Source: Acidobacteriota bacterium (lineage in GTDB: Bacteria > Acidobacteriota > Thermoanaerobaculia > Multivoradales > JAHEKO01). Taken from it: DNA of 45,756 nucleotides. The DNA lies in assembly GCA_029263375.1 (NCBI GenBank), contig JAJCXP010000051.1:1-45756 (forward strand), written 5' to 3'. The stretch's first letter is position 1. Every line of letters begins with the position of its first letter. The position numbers were made by a program, and so were the translations under genes. Under the pieces are notes generated by a model. It did not search any database. It worked only from the letters and a program-made list of their open reading frames with translations, and was not told the DNA's origin. This document shows, piece by piece, positions 7,728-14,507 of the stretch.

Positions 7728-8873
7728 ATGACTGTTGTGACGACTCGGTTCCATTGCTTGGAGCCCAAAGAGCTGGAGGCATTCCTCGAGCGTCGGCGGG
7801 CGACGCCGGCGTTCGGCCGGGACATGAGCCTGGCGGAGAACTTGAGTGCAGTTCTGCGCAAGGCGAATGAGTTCGTGCCCTCCGAGGCGGGCTCGATCCT
7901 GCTCGACAACCCGAATGCCAAGCGCAGCGACCGGGCGCGCAACGCGCTGACCTTCATCGCCTCGTTCGGCGACGCGTCGGAGGGACTGCTGGGCAGACAG
8001 ATCTCGGCGGTCGACGGTATCGCCGGGCACGTGTACCGCGAGGGCACCTCCTACCGGGCCTCCGATCCGAGCGACGACGAGCTCTTCTATCCGATCTTCG
8101 ACCACGACAATCAGTACGAGACGCGCTCGCTGGTGGCGATCCCGGTCCGGATCGAGCAGGAGGTGTGCGGCGTGCTCGAGTTGGTCAACCGCCGCTTCAC
8201 CGACGAAGCGTACAGCCAGCAGGACGTCAACCTGCTCGAGATCTTCGCCGGGTTCATCTCGGTATCGATTCAGAACGTGCTCGACGGCCGCCAGGCTCAG
8301 GAGATCGCCAAGCGCGACAACCTGACCGGGCTTTTCAACGACCGCTACCTGCACGTGGCGCTCGCCCGCGCGATCGAGCAGTGCCGGAGAAGCGGCGACG
8401 ACCTGGCCCTGCTGTTCCTCGATCTCGACTTCTTCAAGCGGGTCAACGACACCCACGGTCATCTCGCCGGCAGCCAGGTGCTGCAAGAGGTCGGGCACCT
8501 CCTGCGCAAGTTCGAGAAGGACTCGGAGATCATCGCCGCCCGCTACGGCGGTGACGAGTTCGTGCTCACTCTGCCCGGGCACGACCTGCAACAGGGCATC
8601 GACCTGGCGGAGTCCATTCGCGAGCGCATTGTCTCGACGACCTTCTGCGCCGCCCGCGGCGAAATCCAGCCCGAGCCGCTCTATCTCACTGGAATCACCT
8701 GTTCGGTGGGCATCGCATCCCTGCGCAGCCACCTTTCCGACCAGCCCTCCGCGGAGCGCTGCAAGAGCACGCTCCTACGACTGGCCGACTCGGCGATGTA
8801 CGTCGCCAAAGAGACCGGACGCAACCGCACGGCCACTGCGGCGGTGCCGGTCCGGCGGCGCGAAGTGAGCTGA
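7728..8873 (+). CDS. GAF-GGDEF diguanylate cyclase
   Basis: 381 residues without a signal peptide or membrane segment, so cytoplasmic. The N-terminal half (about 25-190) is a GAF-type sensor domain with a typical GIAGHVYREG turn and a SLVAIPVRIEQEVCGVLELV strand set. The C-terminal half is a GGDEF domain with NLTGLFNDRYL, FLDLDFFKRVNDTHGH (metal-binding aspartates) and an intact YGGDEF active-site loop. It probably makes cyclic di-GMP in response to a ligand or redox cue. I see no RxxD inhibitory site before the GGDEF loop, so product inhibition may be absent. I chose ATG 7728, with GGAG four bases upstream, over a TTG 24 bases earlier. No c-di-GMP effector lies nearby. Confidence 0.88.
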   Translation: MTVVTTRFHCLEPKELEAFLERRRATPAFGRDMSLAENLSAVLRKANEFVPSEAGSILLDNPNAKRSDRARNALTFIASFGDASEGLLGRQISAVDGIAGHVYREGTSYRASDPSDDELFYPIFDHDNQYETRSLVAIPVRIEQEVCGVLELVNRRFTDEAYSQQDVNLLEIFAGFISVSIQNVLDGRQAQEIAKRDNLTGLFNDRYLHVALARAIEQCRRSGDDLALLFLDLDFFKRVNDTHGHLAGSQVLQEVGHLLRKFEKDSEIIAARYGGDEFVLTLPGHDLQQGIDLAESIRERIVSTTFCAARGEIQPEPLYLTGITCSVGIASLRSHLSDQPSAERCKSTLLRLADSAMYVAKETGRNRTATAAVPVRRREVS

Positions 8874-9032
8874 CGCCGGCTGTCGGTGGTAGAGCGGCAG
8901 GTGTGTAGGTGCTGGGCTGCCACGGGCAGTCGCGGGGCTGCCCCATGTGGTAGATTCAGAGGCCGATTCAGGCCGGTGAGGTGCCCTCACTCGCGCCTTA
9001 TCCAGAGTCCATATCAAGGTAAGGAAGTGCCC
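8874..9032 (+). other. Leader region of the lysine catabolism genes
   Basis: 159 bases between the GGDEF gene and lat. A small hairpin is possible (GGGCAG at 8924-8929 pairing with CTGCCC at 8938-8943) but without a T-run. A TAGATT at 8951-8956 could be a -10 element. The ribosome-binding site AAGGAAG lies just upstream of ATG 9033 and fixes that start. No riboswitch is recognised. Confidence 0.3.
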
Positions 9033-10367
9033 ATGACGTTAACGCGCCAGCTGGATCGAGTGTCGCCCGAGGACGTACACAGGCTCCTGGGCGAGCACAT
9101 GTTGACCGACGGTTTCCGGATCATCCTGGATCTCGAGAAGAGCAGCGGCACGACGCTTGTGGACGCACGCACCGGCCGGGAGATGATCGACCTGTTCACC
9201 TGTTTCTCGACCTGCCCGCTGGGCTTCAACCACCCCAAGCTCCGAGATCCGGCGTTCCTCGACGAGTTCCTGCCGGCGGCGCTAAACAAGCCGTCCAACT
9301 CGGATCTGTACACCACACAGATGGCCGGATTCGTCACCGCCCTCGCACGCACGGTGCCGGCGGAGCTCAACCAGAGGATGTTCTTCATCGAGGGCGGCGC
9401 CCTGGCGGTCGAGAACACCCTGAAGACAGCGTTCGACTGGAAGGTGCGCAAGAACATGGCGGCCGGCCGTGGACGCATGGGACGTCAGGCGATGCACTTC
9501 CGCCAGGCGTTCCACGGTCGCAGCGGCTACACGATGTCGCTCACCAACACCGACCCGGCCAAGACCGAACTGTTTCCCAAATTCGGCTGGCCGCGGGTTC
9601 ACAACCCGACTCTGAGCTTCCCGGTCACCGAGAAGGTGCTCGAACGCGTGCTGCGCGAAGAGGACCAGGCGGTGGCCGAGATCAAGCAGGCCCTGGTCGA
9701 CCATCCGAACGACATCGCCTGCCTGATCATCGAGCCGATCCAGGGCGAGGGCGGCGACAACCACTTCCGCGGTGAGTTCCTGCAGCAGCTGCGCACGCTG
9801 GCGGACGAGAACGAGTTCCTGCTGATCTTCGACGAGATCCAGACCGGCTTCGGCGCCACCGGCAAGTGGTGGTGCTTCGAGCACTTCGACGTTCAGCCCG
9901 ACGTCTTCGCCTTCGGCAAGAAGACCCAGGTGTGCGGGATCTGCGCCTCGGACCGCGTCGACGAGGTCGACTCGGTCTTCAAGGTATCGAGCCGCATCAA
10001 TTCGACCTGGGGCGGCAACCTGGTCGACATGATGCGCTGCCGGCGTTACGTAGAGATCATCGAAGAGGACGACCTGCTGGCCAACGCGACCCGCGTCGGC
10101 ACGCATCTGCTCGCCGGCCTCGAGCGGCTGACCGAGACCTTCCCCGGCAAGGTCACCAATGCGCGCGGCCGTGGCATGTTCGCCGCGTTCGATCTCGAAG
10201 ACCAGGCGACCCGGCAGGCGGCGTTCAAGGCGATGCGGGCGGCCGACGTCCTCGGTCTGACCTCCGGCGAGCGATCGATTCGCTTCCGGCCGGCCCTGAC
10301 CCTGACGACCGAGACGGTCGACGAAGCGCTCCGGCGTATCGAACAGGCTCTGGCGCCGCTGTTCTAG
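9033..10367 (+). CDS. lat: L-lysine 6-aminotransferase
   Basis: 444 residues, class III PLP-dependent aminotransferase. Transfers the epsilon-amino group of L-lysine to 2-oxoglutarate, giving 2-aminoadipate 6-semialdehyde, which cyclises to piperideine-6-carboxylate. Close similarity to mycobacterial Lat (Rv3290c), as I recall that sequence, is seen along the whole length: AALNKPSNSD, FFIEGGALAVENTLK, AFHGRSGYTMSLTNT, EPIQGEGGD, the IFDEIQTG acidic motif, the PLP-lysine motif FAFGKKTQVCG and RINSTWGGNL. The longer upstream reading is discarded because AAGGAAG sits in front of ATG 9033 and the family N-terminus begins there. Followed after 66 bases by the aldehyde dehydrogenase that uses its product, which strengthens the substrate assignment. 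Confidence 0.93.
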   Translation: MTLTRQLDRVSPEDVHRLLGEHMLTDGFRIILDLEKSSGTTLVDARTGREMIDLFTCFSTCPLGFNHPKLRDPAFLDEFLPAALNKPSNSDLYTTQMAGFVTALARTVPAELNQRMFFIEGGALAVENTLKTAFDWKVRKNMAAGRGRMGRQAMHFRQAFHGRSGYTMSLTNTDPAKTELFPKFGWPRVHNPTLSFPVTEKVLERVLREEDQAVAEIKQALVDHPNDIACLIIEPIQGEGGDNHFRGEFLQQLRTLADENEFLLIFDEIQTGFGATGKWWCFEHFDVQPDVFAFGKKTQVCGICASDRVDEVDSVFKVSSRINSTWGGNLVDMMRCRRYVEIIEEDDLLANATRVGTHLLAGLERLTETFPGKVTNARGRGMFAAFDLEDQATRQAAFKAMRAADVLGLTSGERSIRFRPALTLTTETVDEALRRIEQALAPLF

Positions 10368-10433
10368 ACAACTTTTCCGCAGCACCCCCGACAACTTTTC
10401 CACACGCTTTTCCGCAGATCCGGAGCTCCCAGA
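10367..10433 (+). repeat. Short direct repeats between lat and the dehydrogenase gene
   Basis: Three copies of CTTTTCC[G/A]CA occur at 10372, 10395 and 10407. The first and third extend to an identical 11-base CTTTTCCGCAG, and the first two share a 12-base GACAACTTTTCC. They could be binding sites for a regulator acting inside the operon, or simple local duplications. The dehydrogenase start is preceded by GGAG eight bases upstream. Confidence 0.5.
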
Positions 10434-11969
10434 ATGACCGTTCACACCGACGACAAGACCGCCACCCTGCTCGCCTCCCTCGGCATCGAATCCGAGAACC
10501 CCGGCGCCTACGACGGCACCTGGATCGACACCTCCGGCCCGGTGATCCAGTCGATCAATCCGACCACCGGGGAACCGATCGCCGGCGTCCGCACGGCGTC
10601 GATCGACGACTACGAACGTGTCGCCCGTGCGGCCACCGAGGCGTTCGAGGTCTGGCGCACCTGGCCGGCTCCCAAGCGCGGCGAGATCGTGCGCCAGCTC
10701 GGCGACGAGCTGCGCCGCCACAAGGACGCCCTGGGCGCCCTGGTCACGCTCGAGGTGGGCAAGGTGCTGAGCGAAGGCCTGGGCGAGGTCCAGGAGATGA
10801 TCGACATGGCGGATCTCGCCGTCGGCATGTCGCGACAGCTCTACGGTAAGTCGATGCACTCCGAACGCCCCGAGCACCGGATGTACGAGCAGTGGCACCC
10901 ACTGGGCCCGGTCGGAATCATCACCGCATTCAACTTCCCCGTTGCCGTCTGGGCGTGGAACGCGACCGTCGCCGCGGTGTGCGGCGATTCCATGATCTGG
11001 AAGCCATCCGAGAAGACGCCCCTGACCGCCGTGGCGGTGACGCGCATCGCGCAGCGGGTTCTCGAAGCCAACGACGCGCCGCCGATCTTCGGCCTGGCGA
11101 TCGGCGACCGCCACCAGGTCGGCAAGCCGATGACCGCCGACACCCGCCTGCCGCTGATCTCGGCGACCGGCTCGGTGACGATGGGCAAGGCGGTCGGCCG
11201 CGCGGTCGCCGACCGGCTCAGCCGCAGCCTGCTCGAGCTCGGCGGCAACAACGGCATCATCATCACCGACGATGCCGACCAGGATCTGGCGCTGCGCGCG
11301 GTGCTGTTCGCCGCGGTCGGAACCGCTGGACAGCGCTGCACGAGCACCCGCCGGCTCTTCCTGCAGAAGGGCATCGCCGCAAGCTTCAAGGAGCGCCTGG
11401 TCGAGGCCTACAAATCGATCAAGCCCGGCGACCCGATGGATCCGGGGACGCTCATGGGCCCGCTCATCGACGCCCGTGCGGTCGAGGACATGCAGTCGGC
11501 GATCGCCAAAGCGGTCGAGCAGGGCGGCAAGGTGTTGTGCGGCGGCGAAGCGATCGAGGGCGACGGCTTTTTCGTCCAGCCCACCCTGATCGAAGCCAAG
11601 GTCCAGATGCCGATCACCTGCGACGAGACCTTCGCGCCGATCCTCTACATCTTCGAATTCGACCAGCTCGACGAGGCGATCACGGCCCACAACTCGGTGC
11701 CGCAGGGACTGTCGTCGGCGATCTTCACCACCAACGTCCTGGCGGCCGAGCGCTTCCTCTCGCCTCTGGGCAGCGACTGCGGCATCGCCAACGTCAACAT
11801 CGGCACCTCGGGCGCCGAGATCGGTGGCGCCTTCGGTGGCGAGAAAGAGACCGGCGGCGGTCGCGAAGCGGGCTCGGACTCGTGGAAGATCTACATGCGC
11901 CGGCAGACCTGCACGATCAACTACGGCGACGAGCTGCCGCTAGCGCAGGGCGTCGAGTTCGACGTATAG
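10434..11969 (+). CDS. amaB: L-2-aminoadipate 6-semialdehyde / piperideine-6-carboxylate dehydrogenase (ALDH7 family)
   Basis: 511 residues. Oxidises the semialdehyde produced by lysine 6-aminotransferase to 2-aminoadipate using NAD(P)+. Seen: GPVGIITAFNFPVAVWAWN in the cofactor domain, KPSEKTPLTA, the glycine-rich turn ATGSVTMGK, LELGGNNGIII with the general-base glutamate, and the catalytic cysteine in AGQRCTSTRR. C-terminal GGAFGGEKETGGGREAGSD matches the ALDH7 (antiquitin-like) group, which favours this substrate over generic aldehydes. Same strand as lat after a 66-base gap. Convergent with the island methyltransferase gene, 19 bases away, so the island begins right at its 3' end. Confidence 0.9.
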   Translation: MTVHTDDKTATLLASLGIESENPGAYDGTWIDTSGPVIQSINPTTGEPIAGVRTASIDDYERVARAATEAFEVWRTWPAPKRGEIVRQLGDELRRHKDALGALVTLEVGKVLSEGLGEVQEMIDMADLAVGMSRQLYGKSMHSERPEHRMYEQWHPLGPVGIITAFNFPVAVWAWNATVAAVCGDSMIWKPSEKTPLTAVAVTRIAQRVLEANDAPPIFGLAIGDRHQVGKPMTADTRLPLISATGSVTMGKAVGRAVADRLSRSLLELGGNNGIIITDDADQDLALRAVLFAAVGTAGQRCTSTRRLFLQKGIAASFKERLVEAYKSIKPGDPMDPGTLMGPLIDARAVEDMQSAIAKAVEQGGKVLCGGEAIEGDGFFVQPTLIEAKVQMPITCDETFAPILYIFEFDQLDEAITAHNSVPQGLSSAIFTTNVLAAERFLSPLGSDCGIANVNIGTSGAEIGGAFGGEKETGGGREAGSDSWKIYMRRQTCTINYGDELPLAQGVEFDV

Positions 11970-11988
11970 AGGGCGCTCTGCGACGGGG

Positions 11989-13215
11989 CTAGAGATCCCT
12001 GACTAGGTCGTCGGAGCCCTTCATCATACGTACAGCGGCCTCTTTCACGGCTCGCACTGACAGAGATGGATGGGCGAGCAACCGGATCGAACTCTCCAAG
12101 GCCTCTACGAGGCTACGGAAGACCTTCTCGGGGTCTAGGATGTCGTCTTCGACGACTACCGAAATTACGTGATTCTCTGCTAGGAATTGCAGATCATCTG
12201 TGACGAGACATGCATCAATCTTCCAGTGGCCAGGGCCCCCGCGCAGAACGCGTCTAATTAGAATAATCGGCCCTTTCAAGGGGCGGGCACCGTCCGGTGC
12301 ACCGTAGAACCTCTTCTCACCGTAGCGCTCGTCGTCCATACTGAGTTGGCGCTCACTGATATCGCCTCCATATACGACTGGCACACCACAGTTACTGTCG
12401 CTCGAGAGCCGCTCGCGTTCTCGATTCCATACGACCGTACCAACTCGAATGCGGAGGGTTCCAGCCAGGCTCGAATCTCTAGAAGTCTTCAGCAGCAGAG
12501 GGATCCTTCGGCCTGACAAGAACATCCTGGTACCAGGATGTCGATCGCCCTGGGTGCTGCGGATCACGAAGGTCTGAATGGCGATGTCCTGGTGGACGCC
12601 TCTGAACCTAGACCTAGATCGTTCGGGAACAATCGTTACAGACGAACATAGATCAGAAACCTGCCGTCGAAATCCCAAGGCAAGTGCGCTAGTGAGCCAT
12701 CCAAAAGGCGCAATAGCCACAACAGAGCCGCCCCATCGACAGATTCCCAAAGCCCGCGAGAGGCCCAGCAGATAGAGATTCGGACCCGTTGCTTGAACAT
12801 CAGCCCACGGCAAAGTGAGAATCTCGGCTCGGGCTTTAGTCAATCGCATGAATGGCGGATTGAGAACCACCAGATCCGGTGCTGCTCTAGGCACCCATTG
12901 AAAGACGTTGGCGACGGTCAGTCTGGTGGAGCCGTTAACCCGCGAATCGGTCAATCGACGGGTGTCACACTCAACGAGCTCCAGTCGAGGATCCAAGTTG
13001 GAAGCCAACAGTTCGCGGCAAGCCGCAGCACCCAGTCGTCCATCACCAGCAAACAGGTCGAGTACGCAAAATCGCCTTCTCCGCCCCGCACCTGGCAACT
13101 TCCGAAGCGCAATTCTGCGAGCCACGGCACCGACCGCTCGAACAAGATCCGGTGGCGTGTCGAACTGACCGATACCGGCCCAAGCCCTATCTGGTTGTAC
13201 TTTGGGATCGGTCAT
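11989..13215 (-). CDS. N6-adenine DNA methyltransferase (NPPF class) of a candidate defence cassette
   Basis: 408 residues. Seen: an N-terminal GQFDTPPDLV segment (motif X type), SAM-binding VLDLFAGDGRLG (about 51-62) and the catalytic NPPF (119-122) typical of gamma-class N6-adenine DNA methyltransferases of the Eco57I/TaqI kind. The C-terminal half (about 230-408) has no clear motif and is likely the target-recognition region. It is too short to contain its own nuclease. Its start overlaps the HNH gene stop by ATGA (13212-13215), making it the last gene of the four-gene operon. Likely role: mark host DNA so that the partner nuclease spares it. AT-rich relative to neighbours: I count 26 G/C in 12601-12660 against 40 in 11221-11280. 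Function as a protective methylase is inference. Confidence 0.8.
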   Translation of the reverse strand: MTDPKVQPDRAWAGIGQFDTPPDLVRAVGAVARRIALRKLPGAGRRRRFCVLDLFAGDGRLGAAACRELLASNLDPRLELVECDTRRLTDSRVNGSTRLTVANVFQWVPRAAPDLVVLNPPFMRLTKARAEILTLPWADVQATGPNLYLLGLSRALGICRWGGSVVAIAPFGWLTSALALGFRRQVSDLCSSVTIVPERSRSRFRGVHQDIAIQTFVIRSTQGDRHPGTRMFLSGRRIPLLLKTSRDSSLAGTLRIRVGTVVWNRERERLSSDSNCGVPVVYGGDISERQLSMDDERYGEKRFYGAPDGARPLKGPIILIRRVLRGGPGHWKIDACLVTDDLQFLAENHVISVVVEDDILDPEKVFRSLVEALESSIRLLAHPSLSVRAVKEAAVRMMKGSDDLVRDL

Positions 13216-13844
13216 CGCCGGACCTCGTCGGGCTCGTACGGAGGCTCGGCCTCGATCGCTCGTAGGTAGCCGACGATGTCTGCGAGAAGTTGCGACAACT
13301 GCACTACTAGTTCTTTCGGTACCTCAGAAGGGAGCGCTTCGACTACCCTGAGTCTGGCTTGGATCGCCAACCTGGCGCTGTCCACGCGAGACCGGACTGC
13401 AGCGAGTCGCCGCTCAACCAACAGCTGAGGGCGATTGAGGTAGATTTTTTGGACCAAGTAGTTGCCCGCGACACAGTTGGCTCTAACTTCCCCTGTCGTC
13501 TCGTCGGTACTTAGAATCTCGCAGTAGTCGATCTCGGATGGGGAGGGGTAGGCTGGCTGATCAAGTGCCTCTGTCGGATCCGCAGGCCAGTCAGCACCCT
13601 TGAAGACATTGCATATACCACATGCGTAGAAGAGGTTTTGGTAGTCATCCTCAAGTTCAGGGAACGAGCGCTTTGGCCGATAGTGCTCGACATGGAAGTT
13701 TCGAAATCCTCCAAATGCGGACTCATGTATCGCGCAGTACACACATTGACGACAGCCCTCGACTGCCAGCTGCTGCTTCCAATCTCGGTAGTGGCCCGAT
13801 ACCGGCTGGACTGAAACCTCCTTAGGCACACGAAACCATCGCAT
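13212..13844 (-). CDS. HNH endonuclease, PtuB/TIGR02646-like
   Basis: 210 residues. A zinc-type HNH domain fills the first half: Cys34-x2-Cys37 (with Cys31 before it), the active-site block FHVEHYRPK (His51, His54), then YQNLFYACGICNVFKG with Asn70 and the second pair Cys75-x2-Cys78. A downstream YLNRPQLLVERR segment also resembles the PtuB family, the nuclease of Septu and of some retron defence systems. The C-terminal third is helical and unrecognised. In the cassette it lies 9 bases after the response-regulator gene and overlaps the methyltransferase gene by ATGA. Probable role: DNA or RNA cleavage on activation. No PtuA ATPase or reverse transcriptase is present. Confidence 0.82.
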   Translation of the reverse strand: MRWFRVPKEVSVQPVSGHYRDWKQQLAVEGCRQCVYCAIHESAFGGFRNFHVEHYRPKRSFPELEDDYQNLFYACGICNVFKGADWPADPTEALDQPAYPSPSEIDYCEILSTDETTGEVRANCVAGNYLVQKIYLNRPQLLVERRLAAVRSRVDSARLAIQARLRVVEALPSEVPKELVVQLSQLLADIVGYLRAIEAEPPYEPDEVRR

Positions 13845-13853
13845 CTTGCTTAC

Positions 13854-14507
13854 TTACTCGGATTCGTCGCCTTCTGCCGGTAGAAGACTGTCCAACTGAT
13901 CCCGCAGTTCGTCCCACTGATCAAGTGTCGAGCCCAACCCATCTATCAAGTCACGACGACCAGGCTGGGCAGCGGCAGCGAAGGCGAGGCCAAGCAGCTC
14001 GGAGATTGCGCGAGCTCGGGTGCGATCGCCTAGGAGTTCACCGCCAGACGCGATCCGGGCAGATACCTCACCTAATTCTGAGAGTCGTTGTTCGTGAGCG
14101 TCAAGGAATCTCTGTGCAGAGCGGACGATTCTGGCCGTATGCTCACGAGGCCGGCGCTGAAATTCGTTCCTAGCGAGCAAGGCCTCGACCGCTCCGAACC
14201 GACGAACTAGCTCCTCATCCTTTGGATAGCTTGTAAGAACGAAAATCGGGTACTCCGGCAGCCGCTCTCGAACGTGGTCGATAACATCATGTCCAGAATA
14301 AGTAGCTCCGCCAGGGACTTCTGTCAGTCGCTCGTCGAGGACTAGGCACCCACAGTCTTGCTCCAAAAGCCACAGCGGATATTCTTCGATCTTCAGTAGC
14401 GGCGCCACGTCAATGACCTGCCAGCCTTCTGGCACGTGAGGCCGAATCAGCTCGAGGTGGGTCGTTCTGGCGTCTTCCCGGTCGTCGACGATGACTATGC
14501 TTGGCAC
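13854..14507 (-). CDS. Response-regulator-like receiver protein with helical C-terminus
   Basis: 217 residues. The N-terminal 120 form a receiver-like domain: IVIVDDRED with the acidic pair Asp8/Asp9, LVLDERL with the likely phospho-acceptor Asp58, and FVLTSYPKD with the switch Thr92. The usual lysine near the end of the domain appears to be arginine (LLARNEF), if I align it correctly. The remaining 95 residues are predicted helical, acidic at the end, and show no DNA-binding or known output domain. Starts with GTG overlapping the last base of the kinase stop (TAGTG), so it is translated with the kinase. It probably relays a phosphate or conformational signal from the kinase to the nuclease by protein contact rather than by transcription; that is inference. 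Confidence 0.72.
   Translation of the reverse strand: MPSIVIVDDREDARTTHLELIRPHVPEGWQVIDVAPLLKIEEYPLWLLEQDCGCLVLDERLTEVPGGATYSGHDVIDHVRERLPEYPIFVLTSYPKDEELVRRFGAVEALLARNEFQRRPREHTARIVRSAQRFLDAHEQRLSELGEVSARIASGGELLGDRTRARAISELLGLAFAAAAQPGRRDLIDGLGSTLDQWDELRDQLDSLLPAEGDESE

Noticed and set aside
10395-10404. TTTTCCACA resembling a DnaA box
   Set aside because: A single good match, with no cluster, no AT-rich unwinding region and no dnaA or dnaN nearby, so not an origin.
9282-11690. 802-codon minus-strand frame opposite lat and amaB
   Set aside because: Same reason: shadow of two well-conserved genes, with no family resemblance.
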